NCBI RefSeq assembly: GCF_011046535.1
Contig: NZ_CP049257.1
Span: 2,170,001-2,234,000 of the forward strand
Source: Nocardioides anomalus
GTDB taxonomy: Bacteria; Actinomycetota; Actinomycetes; Propionibacteriales; Nocardioidaceae
Direction of reading: 5' to 3'
Length of the DNA stretch: 64,000 nt
Within the stretch, counting starts at the first letter, position 1. Every line of letters starts with the position of its first letter. The position numbers were made by a program, and so were the translations under genes. The notes below the pieces were generated by a model. It saw only the letters and a list, made by a program, of their open reading frames with translations. It ran no database searches and was not told the origin of the DNA. Positions 1-11,252 of the stretch are shown here, piece by piece.

Positions 1-288
1 GAGGGCCCCCGCGACCTGGGCGACGGCATCTTCAGCCAGTCCTCCGAGGTCACCCCGGTGACGCTGCTGCTGGAGCCGGAGGCCCGCTGGGTCACCGAGT
101 ACTACCCCGCCGAGGAAATCCGCGACGTGGGTCAGGACCGAACAGAGGTCGTCCTGCTCGTCGCCGACGAGCGCTGGTTGACCCGCCTGCTGCTGCGGCT
201 CGCGCCGTACGCGACGGTGGTCTCGCCCGCGTCGTACGCCGACACGTTCACGTCCGCCGCTCAGCGGGCGCTCAGCCTCTACGGCTGA
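1..288 (+). CDS. pafC: PafC-like WYL-family regulator, C-terminal fragment
   Basis: The reading frame is open from base 1 to a TGA at 286-288, so only the last 95 residues are present. The end ([17 protein letters not shown], then a short tail ending ALSLYG) resembles the C-terminal WCX region of WYL-domain proteins. The main support for PafC is synteny: in mycobacteria and other actinobacteria pafB-pafC lie directly before tatA-tatC and helY, as here. PafBC is known as the regulator of the RecA-independent DNA damage response. The helix-turn-helix and WYL core lie outside the window, so the assignment rests on the tail and on position. Confidence 0.7.
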   Translation, partial: EGPRDLGDGIFSQSSEVTPVTLLLEPEARWVTEYYPAEEIRDVGQDRTEVVLLVADERWLTRLLLRLAPYATVVSPASYADTFTSAAQRALSLYG

Positions 289-335
289 GGGGCGAGTACG
301 CTGGAAACGACTCCACCGACCTTGTGAGGACACTC

Positions 336-644
336 ATGATCACCCCGCTCATCGCCAACCTCGGCCCCACCGAGCTGATCCTGATCGTCCTGGTCATCGT
401 CCTGCTCTTCGGCGCCTCCAAGCTGCCCGAGCTGGCCCGCGGCAGCGGTCGCGCGCTGCGGATCTTCAAGGCCGAGACCAAGGGACTGATGGACGACGAC
501 GACGAGGCTCCGGCCACGTCGGCCACCCCGGCGTCCCAGACCCAGGCGCAGCTCGAGATCGAGGCCAAGCAGCGCGACCTGGCCGCACGGCAGGCTGAGC
601 TCGACGCCGAGGCGGAGAAGCTCCGCCGCGGCGAGACCGCCTGA
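336..644 (+). CDS. tatA: Sec-independent protein translocase subunit TatA
   Basis: This 102-residue protein forms the pore-side component of the twin-arginine translocase, which exports folded proteins across the membrane. One N-terminal membrane segment (about residues 8-26, [20 protein letters not shown]) carries the TatA FG hinge, followed by the amphipathic helix ([17 protein letters not shown]) and an acidic, charged C-terminal tail. An in-frame GTG at 324 exists, but GAGGA at 325-329 sits at good spacing for the ATG at 336, so I chose the ATG. It is followed after 10 bases by tatC, and the two are probably co-transcribed. Confidence 0.92.
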   Translation: MITPLIANLGPTELILIVLVIVLLFGASKLPELARGSGRALRIFKAETKGLMDDDDEAPATSATPASQTQAQLEIEAKQRDLAARQAELDAEAEKLRRGETA

Positions 645-654
645 CCTCCAGCAC

Positions 655-1494
655 TTGATCAAGCGCCTGGCCGGGCTCCTCAGCACGAGCCCCCAACACC
701 CCGTCGGTGCCGACGGGCGGATGGCCCTCTCCGACCACCTGCGCGAGCTGCGCGCGCGACTGATCCGCTCCGTGCTCGCGGTCATCGTCATCTTCTGCGT
801 GGCGCTGTACTTCTACGGCCACCTGCTCGACCTGATCCTGGTGCCCTACAACGACGCCCGCGAGCGGCTCGGCGGCGAGGTCCAGACCCAGGCCGTGGTC
901 AACGACGTCACCGGCCCGCTCCTGCTGCAGCTCAAGCTGTGCGGCGTGGTGTCGGTGATCGCGGCGGCGCCGTACTGGCTGTTCCAGATCTGGGCCTTCA
1001 TCCTCCCCGGCCTGCACCCCTCGGAGCGCAAGTGGAGCCGGGTGTTCGCGGCCATCGCCGGCCCGCTGTTCTTCGCGGGCGTGGCCGTCGGCTACTACGT
1101 CCTGCCCAAGGCCATCGAGGTGCTGATCGGGTTCACGCCCGACAACGTCACCAACCTCGTGGAGTTCGGCAAGTTCTTCTCCTTCATCACCCGCATGCTG
1201 CTGGTCTTCGGCATCTCCTTCGAGATCCCGCTGTTCGTGGTGATGCTCAACCTGGCCGGAGTCGTCTCCGGCAAGGCGCTCGGGCGCTACCGGCCGTGGA
1301 TCGTCATCGGCACCTTCGTCTTCGCCGCCGTCGCGACGCCGTCGACGGACCCGTTCTCCATGCTCTTCCTCGCCGTGCCGATGCTGGTCCTGTTCATCAT
1401 CGCCGAGATCATCGCCCGGCTCTCCGACCGCGCCCGTGGACGGGGGCAGAACTCCACCGAGCAGTGGGCCGACGACGAGGTCTCGCCGCTGTGA
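655..1494 (+). CDS. tatC: Sec-independent protein translocase subunit TatC
   Basis: A 279-residue integral membrane protein, the twin-arginine signal receptor of the Tat translocase. After a short basic N-terminus comes the conserved start of the core, MALSDHLRELRARLIRS, then six hydrophobic segments, with the family's FxxPGLHPSERK-type loop (FILPGLHPSERK) between them and the ATPSTDPFSM motif near the end. The TTG at 655 is used because actinobacterial TatC proteins carry a comparable N-terminal extension; the ATG at 721 is the alternative. Its stop overlaps the GTG of the next gene (1491), so the two are probably translationally coupled. Confidence 0.95.
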   Translation: MIKRLAGLLSTSPQHPVGADGRMALSDHLRELRARLIRSVLAVIVIFCVALYFYGHLLDLILVPYNDARERLGGEVQTQAVVNDVTGPLLLQLKLCGVVSVIAAAPYWLFQIWAFILPGLHPSERKWSRVFAAIAGPLFFAGVAVGYYVLPKAIEVLIGFTPDNVTNLVEFGKFFSFITRMLLVFGISFEIPLFVVMLNLAGVVSGKALGRYRPWIVIGTFVFAAVATPSTDPFSMLFLAVPMLVLFIIAEIIARLSDRARGRGQNSTEQWADDEVSPL

Positions 1495-1877
1495 CCTCGG
1501 CGGCGACCGAGCTCGACCCCTTCGACCTGCCCGACTGGCTGGGCGACGGTGACGTGGTGTGGGCCTCGACCGCGGGGCTGTCCGGTCACGCCGTGGCCGG
1601 CTCGCTGGCCGGTCCGGGTGACACCCTCGCCTGTGACCTGCTGGCCGTGGACCAGGCCTACCCGGCGCCTGTGCTGGACGAGCCGACCCGGACGCGGGTG
1701 CACCAGGTCTGGCGGCACGGGCAGGTGCTGCTGCTCAGCGTGGACGAGCGGGCGACCGTCGCGGCCCCCGGTACGTCGTGGAGCGCGGACGGCGTGCTCG
1801 AGACGCTGACCCGGGTGGCCCGGGCCGTCGGCGCCGACCCGGCACGGTGGTCGGTGCGGCTGGGCCTGCGCCCCTAG
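1491..1877 (+). CDS. Conserved hypothetical protein downstream of tatC
   Basis: A 128-residue protein whose GTG start overlaps the tatC stop (GTGA). I do not recognise a domain. It begins with an acidic stretch (ELDPFDLPDWLGDGDVVWAS), has no signal peptide and no membrane segment, and looks like a small soluble alpha/beta protein. Codon use matches the neighbours. Tight coupling to tatC suggests co-expression, but nothing in the sequence gives a function. It ends three bases before the stop of the convergent EAL gene. Confidence 0.7.
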   Translation: MTSAATELDPFDLPDWLGDGDVVWASTAGLSGHAVAGSLAGPGDTLACDLLAVDQAYPAPVLDEPTRTRVHQVWRHGQVLLLSVDERATVAAPGTSWSADGVLETLTRVARAVGADPARWSVRLGLRP

Positions 1878-1880
1878 CGC

Positions 1881-3161
1881 TCAGGCGGGTCGGACCGCCG
1901 CGACCCGGGAGACCAGCTCCTCGCCGGCGCGGACCACGGTGTCGCGGTGGTAGGTCAGGGCGTACTCGAAAGTCCGCTCCATCTCCGGGCCGTCGTCGCC
2001 GAGGTCACGGGCGAGCAGGGCGGTGGCGAAGTGCGGGCTGATGACGACCACGTCCCACTCGTCCAGGACCGGGTCGTCGTCGCTCAGGCTGGCGCCGCGC
2101 ACCCCGGGGGCGGGCTCGTCGGGCAGGTCGCGGCCCAGGGCGCACACGAAGCCGGCCGAGCGGCCCAGGTCGGCGTAGCGCCGCACGGTCCCGGGCGTCA
2201 GGTGCCTGGCCTCCTGGAAGGTCGAGGCCACCACGCACGTCTCGCCCAGCCGGAGCGCCTCGCGCTCGAGGTGGTAGGTCAGCTCGAGCAGGAGCCCCTT
2301 GGTGGCCCGCCGCAGCGTGGTGCCCTCCGGCAGCGCGTCGAACGGGGAGCGGACGGACCGCTCCGGGCGGTCGCGGCCGGTCCGGGTCAGCTCGAGGACG
2401 CCGGTGCTGGCCCCGTGGTCCGGCTCGTCGGTGGGACGGCCGAAGAACCAGCCCTGGCCGAGCGTCGCGCCGAGGGCGCGGGCCGTCATCAGGTGCTCCT
2501 CGGTCTCGATGCCCTCGGCCAGCACCGAGGCGCCGTACCGCTCGGCGTAGGCGTTGACGGCGTGCATGATCTCGGCCGTGCCGCCGTGGGGCGGATTCTG
2601 GACGAGCGAGAGGTCGAGCTTGACCACGTCGGGCCGCAGCAGCGCCATGAAGGCCAGCGACGTGGCCTCCACGCCGACGTCGTCCAGCGCGACGCCCCAC
2701 CCGAGCCCCCGGACCCGGCGCAGGGCGGCGAGCAGCTCGGCCGGCCGGGCGGCCAGGGAGCGCTCGGTGACCTCGAGGACCACGCGCACGCCGCCCGGCG
2801 CGCGCTCGGCCTCGGCGACCAGCTCCTCCAGCGGGGCGTCGGCGAGCACCTCGGGCTCGACGTTGACGAAGACCGTCGTCGGCGCGGTGAGGCCGAGCGC
2901 GACGGCCGAGCGCAGGGCCGAGCGGCGGCAGGCCTCGTCCAAGGCGGCCAGCTGGCCGGTGCGCCGGGCCGCGCCGAACAGCTCGTCCGGACGGGCGAAC
3001 GGGCCCTCGGGGCCGCGCGCCAGGGCCTCGTGGCCCACCACGAGACCGGACTCCAGGGCCACGATCGGCTGGAAGACCGAGCGCACCCGCGCGCCGTCCA
3101 GGACCGCGCGGAGCGCCTCCGCCTCGCCGGCGTGGGACGGCTCGACCACCAGCTGTGCCAT
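1881..3161 (-). CDS. EAL-domain protein with C-terminal DICT sensory domain
   Basis: A 426-residue soluble protein. Residues about 20-245 form an EAL domain, the fold of cyclic-di-GMP phosphodiesterases: EAL itself at 45-47 (GHEALARG), an Asn in VFVNVEPE, Glu in LEVTERSL, the Asp pair in ALDDVG, Lys in DVVKLDLS and Glu in LAEGIETEEH. Most catalytic residues are therefore kept, although the usual DDFGTGYSS loop is changed to DDVGVEATS. Residues about 270-415 match the DICT domain, which accompanies light or nucleotide signalling proteins. No GGDEF domain and no membrane anchor are seen. The ATG at 3161 is the only start giving a normal N-terminus. Activity against c-di-GMP is inferred from residues only. 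Confidence 0.88.
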   Translation of the reverse strand: MAQLVVEPSHAGEAEALRAVLDGARVRSVFQPIVALESGLVVGHEALARGPEGPFARPDELFGAARRTGQLAALDEACRRSALRSAVALGLTAPTTVFVNVEPEVLADAPLEELVAEAERAPGGVRVVLEVTERSLAARPAELLAALRRVRGLGWGVALDDVGVEATSLAFMALLRPDVVKLDLSLVQNPPHGGTAEIMHAVNAYAERYGASVLAEGIETEEHLMTARALGATLGQGWFFGRPTDEPDHGASTGVLELTRTGRDRPERSVRSPFDALPEGTTLRRATKGLLLELTYHLEREALRLGETCVVASTFQEARHLTPGTVRRYADLGRSAGFVCALGRDLPDEPAPGVRGASLSDDDPVLDEWDVVVISPHFATALLARDLGDDGPEMERTFEYALTYHRDTVVRAGEELVSRVAAVRPA

Positions 3162-3269
3162 GCGAACAGTCTGAGACGCGTCTTGGGCCGCGGGGACCGT
3201 TTCGCGCCCTTTCACCCTTTGGTGGTCCGGCCGGACGGGCGCCGGGGCGCTGGGCGCTACCCTGCGCGC

Positions 3270-4141
3270 GTGGCCCGCGAGATCGCCCTGCTCACCAACC
3301 CCACGTCGGGCAAGGGGCGCGGGGGACAGGCCCGCGCCGCGGTCCTCGACCGACTGCGCCGGGGCGGCCTGGTGGTGCGCGACCTCAGCGGCCGCGACGC
3401 CGACGAGTCGCTCGACCTGGCCCGAGCGGCGCTGCAGGACGGTGCCGAGGCGCTGGTCGTGCTCGGCGGCGACGGGATGGTCCACCTCGGCGTGCAGGCC
3501 GTGGCCGGCACCGGCACCCCGCTCGGCATCGTCCCGGCCGGCACCGGCAACGACGTGGCCCGCTACTTCGACCTGCCCCGCAAGGACCCCTCGCGGCCGC
3601 GGACGTCGTGGTCCGAGGGGACACCCGCGTGGTGGACCTGGCCCGCAGCGGCGGCCGCTACTACGCCACCGTGCTGTGCGCGGGCTTCGACGCCCTGGTC
3701 AACGAGCGGGCCAACCAGATGACCTGGCCGCGCGGGCAGATGCGCTACAACCTGGCCACGCTGGCCGAGCTGCGGGTCTTCAGGCCGCTCAGCTACGTCC
3801 TGGAGCTCGACGGCCGCCAGCACCGCACCGAGGCCATGCTGGTCGCGGTGGGCAACGGGCCGTCGTTCGGCGGCGGGCTGCGGATCACCGAGGGCGCGCT
3901 GCTCGACGACGGCATGCTCGACGTGGTCGTCATCAAGCCGATGAGCCGCGGCGGCCTGGTCCGCACCTACCCCAAGCTGTTCAAGGGCACCCACACCACG
4001 CACCCGGCGTACGAGCACCACCGGGTCCGGCAGGTCACCGTCGCCTGCCCCGGCATCACGACGTACGCCGACGGCGAGCGCTTCGGGCCGCTGCCGATGA
4101 CCGTGGAGTGCGCCCCGGGGGCGTTGACCGTCTTCGCGTGA
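3270..4141 (+). pseudogene. Diacylglycerol kinase-like lipid kinase, broken by a one-base deletion
   Basis: From the GTG at 3270 the frame encodes a lipid kinase N-terminus (LLTNPTSGKGRG, then the nucleotide loop VVLGGDGMVHLG and GIVPAGTGNDVARYF). After the C run at 3587-3590 the similarity moves to another frame, which continues with ADVVVRGDTRVVDLAR, CAGFDALVNERAN and VAVGNGPSFGGGLRI up to the TGA at 4139-4141. Adding one C to the run restores a 290-residue protein of ordinary length for the DAGK/YegS family. These enzymes phosphorylate diacylglycerol or related lipids at the membrane. It is either a real frameshift or a homopolymer sequencing error; the intact rest of the gene favours the latter. 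Position between tatC and helY matches a conserved actinobacterial order. Confidence 0.85.
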
Positions 4142-4163
4142 GCCGGGTCCGTAGTCTGGACGG

Positions 4164-6980
4164 GTGAGCACCGACGAGCTGTCCCCGTCGGAGCGGTACG
4201 CCGAGCACCGGCGACACCAGGGCCACCCGGTGGTGAAGGACTTCCGGGCGCTCTACGACTTCCCGCTCGACGACTTCCAGCTCCGCGCCTGCCGCGAGAT
4301 CGAGGACGGCCACGGGGTGCTGGTCGCCGCCCCGACCGGCTCCGGCAAGACCATCGTCGGTGAGTTCGCGATCCACCTGGCCCTCAGCACCGGCCGCAAG
4401 TGCTTCTACACCACGCCGATCAAGGCGCTGAGCAACCAGAAGTACCACGACCTGGTGGACCGCTACGGCCCCGACGAGGTCGGGCTGCTGACCGGGGACA
4501 ACGTGGTCAACGGCGAGGCGCCGATCGTGGTGATGACCACCGAGGTGCTCCGCAACATGCTGTACGCCGGCAGCCGGACCCTCCTCGGCCTCGGCTTCGT
4601 GGTCATGGACGAGGTGCACTACCTCGCCGACCGCAGCCGCGGTGCGGTGTGGGAGGAGGTGATCATCCACCTCCCGGAGTCGGTCACGGTCGTCAGCCTG
4701 AGCGCCACGGTGAGCAACGCCGAGGAGTTCGGCGAGTGGCTGGCCACCGTGCGTGGTGAGACGACGACCATCGTCGAGGAGCGCCGCCCGGTGCCGCTCT
4801 ACCAGCACGTGATGGTGGGCAAGCGGCTGCTGGACCTGTTCGCCTCCGACGACATCGACGCGGCCGCCGGCTTCGTCAAGGAGGGCGCCCCGGTCAACGG
4901 CGAGCTGATGCGGGTGGCCCGCGACGACTGGGCCTCCACCCGGCTGATGCGCGACCGCCGCTCGGCCCGCAAGGGCAACCCGGGCTCGTCGAAGAACCCC
5001 CGCAACGTGGGCAACGGTCGCCGGGTCTGGATCCCGGGCCGGCCCGACGTGGTCGACCGGCTCGAGCGCGAGGGGCTGCTCCCGGCCATCGTGTTCATCT
5101 TCAGCCGGGTCGGCTGCGGCGCGGCCGTCCAGCAGTGCCTGGCCGCCGGCGTGCGGCTGACCACGCCGGAGGAGCGCGACACCATCCACGCCTACGTGGA
5201 GGCGGCCTGCCGCGACCTGCCGCAGGAGGACCTGCACGTCCTCGGCTACCACGACTTCCTCGACGGCCTGACCCGCGGCGTGGCCGCGCACCACGCCGGC
5301 ATGCTGCCGGCGTTCAAGCACGTGGTGGAGGAGCTGTTCCTGCGGGGGCTGTGCAAGGTCGTCTTCGCCACCGAGACCCTGGCGCTCGGCATCAACATGC
5401 CGGCGCGCACGGTGGTCATCGAGAAGCTGACCAAGTGGAACGGCGAGACGCACGCCGACATCACGCCGGGGGAGTACACCCAGCTCACCGGTCGTGCCGG
5501 TCGTCGCGGCCTGGACACCGAGGGCCACGGCGTCGTGCTCTGGCAGCCCGGCATGAACCCCAGCGAGGTCGCCGGACTCGCCTCGACCCGGACCTACCCG
5601 CTCCGCTCGAGCTTCCGGCCGTCGTACAACATGGCGGTCAACCTGGTCCACCAGTTCGGCCGCGACACCTCGCGCGAGCTGCTGGAGCAGTCCTTCGCCC
5701 AGTTCCAGGCGGACAAGGCGGTCGTGGGGCTGGCCCGGCAGCTGCGCAAGGCCGAGGAGGCGCTGGAGGGGTACGCCGAGGCCGCGAAGTGCGACCTGGG
5801 CGACTTCATGGAGTACGCCGCCCTGCGCCGCCGCATCTCCGAGGTCGAGAAGGGCGCCAGCCGGGCGCGCAAGGCCGACCGCCGCGACGAGGCCATCGAG
5901 TCGCTGCGCCGGCTCAAGCGCGGCGACGTGATCGAGGTGCCGACCGGCAAGTTCGCCGGCTACGCCGTCGTGGTCGACAACGGCTGGGACGAGACCAACC
6001 CGCGCCCCTACGTCGTCACCGCGGACCGCCAGGCGCGGCGGCTGGCCATGATCGACTTCCCGGTGCCGGTCCAGGCCGTGGCCCAGGTCAAGGTCCCGAA
6101 GTCGTTCAACGGCCGCAACCCGCAGATGCGGCGCGACCTGGCGTCGGCGCTGCGCTCGCGCACCCACGACCTGGCCCCGCCGCCGCCCGGCAAGCGGCCG
6201 ACCCCGAAGGCGTCGGTGGACCCGGCCGTCGAGCGCGAGGTCCAGGAGCTGCGCGACCAGCTGCGCGCGCACCCGTGCCACGCCTGCCCCGACCGTGAGG
6301 ACCACGACCGGTGGGCCCAGCGCTACTTCAAGCTGGAGGCCGATGCGGCCACGCTGCGCCGCCGGGTCGAGAACCGGACCAACACCGTCGCCCGGCAGTT
6401 CGACCGGGTGTGCGAGGTGCTGACCGCTCTGGGCTACCTCACCGACGCCGGCGCGGAGAGCAGGGTCACCGACCAGGGCCGTCGGCTGATGCGGCTCTAC
6501 TCCGAGCTGGACCTGGTCGCCGCCGAGTGCCTGCGCACCGGGCTGTGGGACGGGCTCTCCGTGCCCGAGCTGGCCGGCGCGCTGTCGGTGCTGGTCTTCG
6601 AGGCCCGCCGCGCGGACGACGCCGGCCCGCCGCGGCTGCCCGGCGGCCGCACCCGTGACGTCGTCACCCAGACCCAGCGGCTGTGGAGCGAGCTGGACGC
6701 GCTCGAGCGCGACCACAAGCTCGACTTCCTGCGCCAGCCGGACGCCGGGTTCGCTTGGGCGGCGTACAAGTGGGCCGAGGGCGAGGAGCTCGACGACCTG
6801 CTCGGCGCCATCGACCTGGCGGCCGGCGACTTCGTGCGCTGGATGAAGCAGCTGCTCGACCTGGCCGGCCAGGTGGCCGACGCGGCCGGTGACGGGGCCC
6901 TGCGCGAGACCGCGCGCGACGTGGTCCGGGCCGTCCGGCGTGGCGTCGTCGCCTACTCGGGGCTGGGCGAGGAGGAGTAG
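4164..6980 (+). CDS. helY: Ski2/Mtr4-like ATP-dependent RNA helicase HelY
   Basis: A 938-residue superfamily 2 helicase. Visible motifs: Walker A APTGSGKT at 56-63, Ia TTPIKALSNQK, the Walker B box DEVH at 149-152, motif III SLSATVSN, and motif VI QLTGRAGRRGLD around 435-447. The long C-terminal half has the DSHCT-type helical region found in Ski2 and Mtr4 proteins, including a CHAC-P-DREDH segment. In mycobacteria helY lies beside tatAC, as here. A role in RNA unwinding or decay is inferred from the family; I see no direct evidence for the substrate. The GTG start follows the kinase gene by 22 bases, and the 3' end overlaps ureD by 28 bases in convergent orientation. Confidence 0.95.
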   Translation: MSTDELSPSERYAEHRRHQGHPVVKDFRALYDFPLDDFQLRACREIEDGHGVLVAAPTGSGKTIVGEFAIHLALSTGRKCFYTTPIKALSNQKYHDLVDRYGPDEVGLLTGDNVVNGEAPIVVMTTEVLRNMLYAGSRTLLGLGFVVMDEVHYLADRSRGAVWEEVIIHLPESVTVVSLSATVSNAEEFGEWLATVRGETTTIVEERRPVPLYQHVMVGKRLLDLFASDDIDAAAGFVKEGAPVNGELMRVARDDWASTRLMRDRRSARKGNPGSSKNPRNVGNGRRVWIPGRPDVVDRLEREGLLPAIVFIFSRVGCGAAVQQCLAAGVRLTTPEERDTIHAYVEAACRDLPQEDLHVLGYHDFLDGLTRGVAAHHAGMLPAFKHVVEELFLRGLCKVVFATETLALGINMPARTVVIEKLTKWNGETHADITPGEYTQLTGRAGRRGLDTEGHGVVLWQPGMNPSEVAGLASTRTYPLRSSFRPSYNMAVNLVHQFGRDTSRELLEQSFAQFQADKAVVGLARQLRKAEEALEGYAEAAKCDLGDFMEYAALRRRISEVEKGASRARKADRRDEAIESLRRLKRGDVIEVPTGKFAGYAVVVDNGWDETNPRPYVVTADRQARRLAMIDFPVPVQAVAQVKVPKSFNGRNPQMRRDLASALRSRTHDLAPPPPGKRPTPKASVDPAVEREVQELRDQLRAHPCHACPDREDHDRWAQRYFKLEADAATLRRRVENRTNTVARQFDRVCEVLTALGYLTDAGAESRVTDQGRRLMRLYSELDLVAAECLRTGLWDGLSVPELAGALSVLVFEARRADDAGPPRLPGGRTRDVVTQTQRLWSELDALERDHKLDFLRQPDAGFAWAAYKWAEGEELDDLLGAIDLAAGDFVRWMKQLLDLAGQVADAAGDGALRETARDVVRAVRRGVVAYSGLGEEE

Positions 6981-7561
6981 AGCCGGCTCTCGTGCACCGC
7001 ACCGCCCAGCCAGCGGTGCAGGCAGTCGCCGGACTCCAGGCGCATCCCGTCCCGCGCGCAGTCCGTGCCGAGGTGCAGGACCTGGTCGAGCACGCGGTGC
7101 CCGCCCAGGCCGACGCCGCTGTCGAGCTCCTCGACCAGCAGGGGTACGCCGGCGCGGGTGACGTCGGTGCGCGTGCGCAGCCGCCCCGGACCCTCGCCGG
7201 AGCGGCCCAGGACCAGGGTCTCGCGCAGGCTCACCGCGCCACCGGCCTCGACCCGGAGGCCGCGGTGCACGTCGGCACCGTCGGCGACCACGAACGGCTC
7301 GGCGTCCCACGCCAGCGCGCCGCCGGGCTCGACCTCGATCTCGACGTCCCAGCGCGCGTCCAGCCCGCGCATCGCGTAGGCCACGGTGCCACCGGGCTCG
7401 ACGAGGCGCAGCCGCTCGCCCGCGTCGACCCGGACCCGGACGGTGACGTGGTCGCCGGCCAGCAGCACCGCCTGCTCGGGGACCAGGGCGACCCGCTCGT
7501 CGTCCAGCCGGAACGCCCGCAGGTGGCTGCTGCGGACCTCAGTGCGGGTGCGGGTGCGCAT
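6953..7561 (-). CDS. ureD: Urease accessory protein UreD
   Basis: A 202-residue protein, last gene of the urease operon. UreD (UreH) acts with UreF and UreG as the chaperone complex that loads nickel into apo-urease. The sequence shows the family's beta-rich pattern ([53 protein letters not shown]). It is shorter than the roughly 270 residues of proteobacterial UreD but close to mycobacterial versions. The ATG at 7561 lies inside the end of ureG (23-base overlap), consistent with coupled translation. Its 3' end runs into the convergent helY. Confidence 0.87.
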   Translation of the reverse strand: MRTRTRTEVRSSHLRAFRLDDERVALVPEQAVLLAGDHVTVRVRVDAGERLRLVEPGGTVAYAMRGLDARWDVEIEVEPGGALAWDAEPFVVADGADVHRGLRVEAGGAVSLRETLVLGRSGEGPGRLRTRTDVTRAGVPLLVEELDSGVGLGGHRVLDQVLHLGTDCARDGMRLESGDCLHRWLGGAVHESRLYSSSPSPE

Positions 7562-8228
7562 GCGCGGCCATCGGTCCCGGGTCGACCGGCACCAGGTCGC
7601 CGGCGCGGAAGTGGGCCAGCCGGTCCTCGACCCACGCCGCGAGGGTGTCCACCGATCCCGGGTCGGTGCGCGAGAGCGCCAGCACCGGGCGCCCCTGCCG
7701 GGCGTGCTCGGCGTCGTGCACCATCCGCGCGACCTCCACCCCGACGTACGGCGCGAGGTCGGTCTTGTTGACGACCAGCAGGTCGGCGCGCTCGATCCCG
7801 GGGCCGCCCTTGCGGGCCACGTCGCCGCCGCCGGCGACGTCGAGCACGAAGAGCTGCACGTCGACCAGGGCGGGGGAGAAGGTCGCGGTCAGGTTGTCGC
7901 CGCCGGACTCGACGAGCACCACGTCGAGCGGCGCGAACCGCTCCTCCAGCTCCTCCACGGCCAGCAGGTTGGCGGTCACGTCGTCGCGGATCGCGGTGTG
8001 CGGGCACGCGCCGGTCTCCACGCCGACGATCCGCTCGGCCGGCAGCACCCCGGCCGAGCGCAGGAAGCGCGCGTCCTCGTCGGTGTAGATGTCGTTGGTG
8101 ACCACGCCCAACCGCAGGGTGCCCGCCAGCTCGCGGCAGATCGTGGCGATCAGCGAGCTCTTGCCGGTGCCGACCGGGCCGCAGACGCCCAGCCGCAGGG
8201 CCCGGGTGCTCATGGTCGGGTCAGGCAC
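7539..8228 (-). CDS. ureG: Urease accessory GTPase UreG
   Basis: A 229-residue SIMIBI-class GTPase that drives nickel insertion into urease. The P-loop GPVGTGKSS lies near residue 16, with the nickel-handling CPH motif (GACPHTAIR), the switch region ESGGDNL and the NKTDL guanine-recognition motif. The C-terminus is mildly His-rich (AHAHPHPH), as in some nickel-storing UreG proteins. I chose GTG at 8228 because AGGAGG at 8236-8241 lies 7 bases upstream; an in-frame ATG at 8213 is the alternative. The start overlaps the ureF stop by 8 bases. Confidence 0.95.
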   Translation of the reverse strand: MPDPTMSTRALRLGVCGPVGTGKSSLIATICRELAGTLRLGVVTNDIYTDEDARFLRSAGVLPAERIVGVETGACPHTAIRDDVTANLLAVEELEERFAPLDVVLVESGGDNLTATFSPALVDVQLFVLDVAGGGDVARKGGPGIERADLLVVNKTDLAPYVGVEVARMVHDAEHARQGRPVLALSRTDPGSVDTLAAWVEDRLAHFRAGDLVPVDPGPMAAHAHPHPH

Positions 8229-8883
8229 TGAACAACCTCCTGGTCGTAAGGGCGTGCGCCTGGGCCCACGCCTCGATCTGTGGAGAACCGGTAGCCGGGA
8301 TGTCGGTGGTCGCCGTCAGGGTGGAGAGCACGTCGGCCAGCCGGTCGACGTCGGGCAGCAGCCCGACGCACCACGCGGTGGCGTCGGCCGGATCGAGGGG
8401 GAGGAGCTTGAGCGCAGCGCCCAGCACGGTCTGCACGTCGTCGTACGCCACGACGGTGACCAGCTCCCGCGCCGCCAGCCCGGTCTCGGCCGCCACGGCG
8501 CCCAGGACGACGGCGCGGGGCGGGCGGTCGACGCTCGTCCAGTGGCGCGCCGCGGCCGGCCAGGTGCGGCGAGCCAGCCGCAGCAGGCCGCGGCCGAGCA
8601 GGCGGGCGGTGGCGCGCATGGCGTCGCTGGGGGTGCGGGCGGCCCAGGCGGTCTCCACCTCGGCGAGGGGGCGACCGGTGAGCGCGTGGTGGCGGGCGAC
8701 GACCGCGGTGGCGGCCTCGGTGCGGACGACGGTGGCCAGCCGGGTCCGGCAGTACGCCGCCAGGTCCGCCGCCGGGTCCGTGGCGGCGAGCCCTGCGGCG
8801 AGGGCCGGCTCGAGCTGGGCCGACTGGGTGTGCCCGGCGGCCGGCAGGCGGGCGTCGGCGAGCAGGAGCGCGAGAGCGTTCAC
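8221..8883 (-). CDS. ureF: Urease accessory protein UreF
   Basis: A 220-residue, mostly helical and Ala-rich protein with the UreF start pattern ([17 protein letters not shown]). UreF bridges UreD and UreG in the nickel-loading complex and gates GTP hydrolysis. The GTG start at 8883 follows the ureC stop by one base, so it is likely coupled. The sequence is diverged, as UreF usually is, but its place between ureC and ureG and its length fit the family. Confidence 0.9.
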   Translation of the reverse strand: MNALALLLADARLPAAGHTQSAQLEPALAAGLAATDPAADLAAYCRTRLATVVRTEAATAVVARHHALTGRPLAEVETAWAARTPSDAMRATARLLGRGLLRLARRTWPAAARHWTSVDRPPRAVVLGAVAAETGLAARELVTVVAYDDVQTVLGAALKLLPLDPADATAWCVGLLPDVDRLADVLSTLTATTDIPATGSPQIEAWAQAHALTTRRLFSA

Positions 8884-8884
8884 G

Positions 8885-10580
<1,696 letters not shown>

Positions 10581-10588
<8 letters not shown>

Positions 10589-11210
10589 GCTCGCGCACCT
10601 GGATCCCCGGCACGAGCCGGCGCCCGCGCAGGGCCACCACCGCCACCTCGCGGGAGGCGCCGGGCTCGAAGCGGCGCGACGTACCCGAGGGGATGTCGAG
10701 CCGGAACCCCCGGGCCGCCTCGCGGTCGAAGTCGAGAGCGGTGTTGGCGTCCGGCAGGTGCAGGTGCGAGCCGATCTGCACGGGGCGGTCGCCGGTGTTG
10801 ACGATGACCAGGGTCCCGCGCTCCTCGGGCGTCCGGTCGGCGTTGATCTCGAGCGTGCCCTCGGCCAGCCGGAGCGCGCCCGGTGGCTCGGTCGTGCTGT
10901 CGTCACCGCCCGCGATCGGGTCGTGGAGGGTGACCAGCTTGCGCCCGTCGGGGAAGGTCGCCTCGACCTGCACGTCGTGCAGCATGGCCGGGACGTCCGG
11001 CAGCACCTGGTCGGTGGTGAGCACCTCGCGGCCGGCTTCCATGAGCTCGGCCACGCCGGCGCCGTCCCGCGCGCGCTCGATCACCCAGCAGCTCAGCAGG
11101 GCCACGGCCTCGGGGTGGTTGAGCCGGACCCCACGGGCCAGCCGGTCCCGCGCGACCATGCCCGCCACCGAGAGCAGGAGCTTCTCGGTCTCGCCCGGCG
11201 TCAGGTGCAC
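10581..11210 (-). CDS. ureAB: Fused urease gamma/beta subunit UreAB
   Basis: A 209-residue fusion. Residues 1-100 are the gamma subunit ([40 protein letters not shown]) and residues about 105-209 the beta subunit ([34 protein letters not shown], quoted in part only as [17 protein letters not shown]). Both are structural partners of UreC. Such fusions are known from several bacteria, including Helicobacter and some actinomycetes. This is the first gene of the operon; the 42 bases between it and the next gene hold no clear promoter to my eye. No ureE nickel chaperone gene follows. Confidence 0.95.
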
Positions 11211-11252
11211 AGCGCGACCGTAGGTGGCGTGTGTGACGGGGGTGTTACAGCC

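Noticed and set aside
939..1490. An alternative upstream extension of the small gene after tatC
   Set aside because: The extension runs in the wrong frame inside tatC and is Arg-rich shadow sequence; GTG 1491 overlapping the tatC stop is the sensible start.
1947..3722. A long plus-strand frame across the EAL gene into the kinase gene
   Set aside because: Only its last part (from 3270) has protein-like sequence, which belongs to the lipid kinase; the part opposite the EAL gene is a composition shadow.
4056..7310. A very long open frame on the minus strand opposite helY
   Set aside because: It is Arg/Gly/Val/Leu-rich without any motif and is the mirror of the well-supported helY frame; long antisense frames are normal at this GC content.
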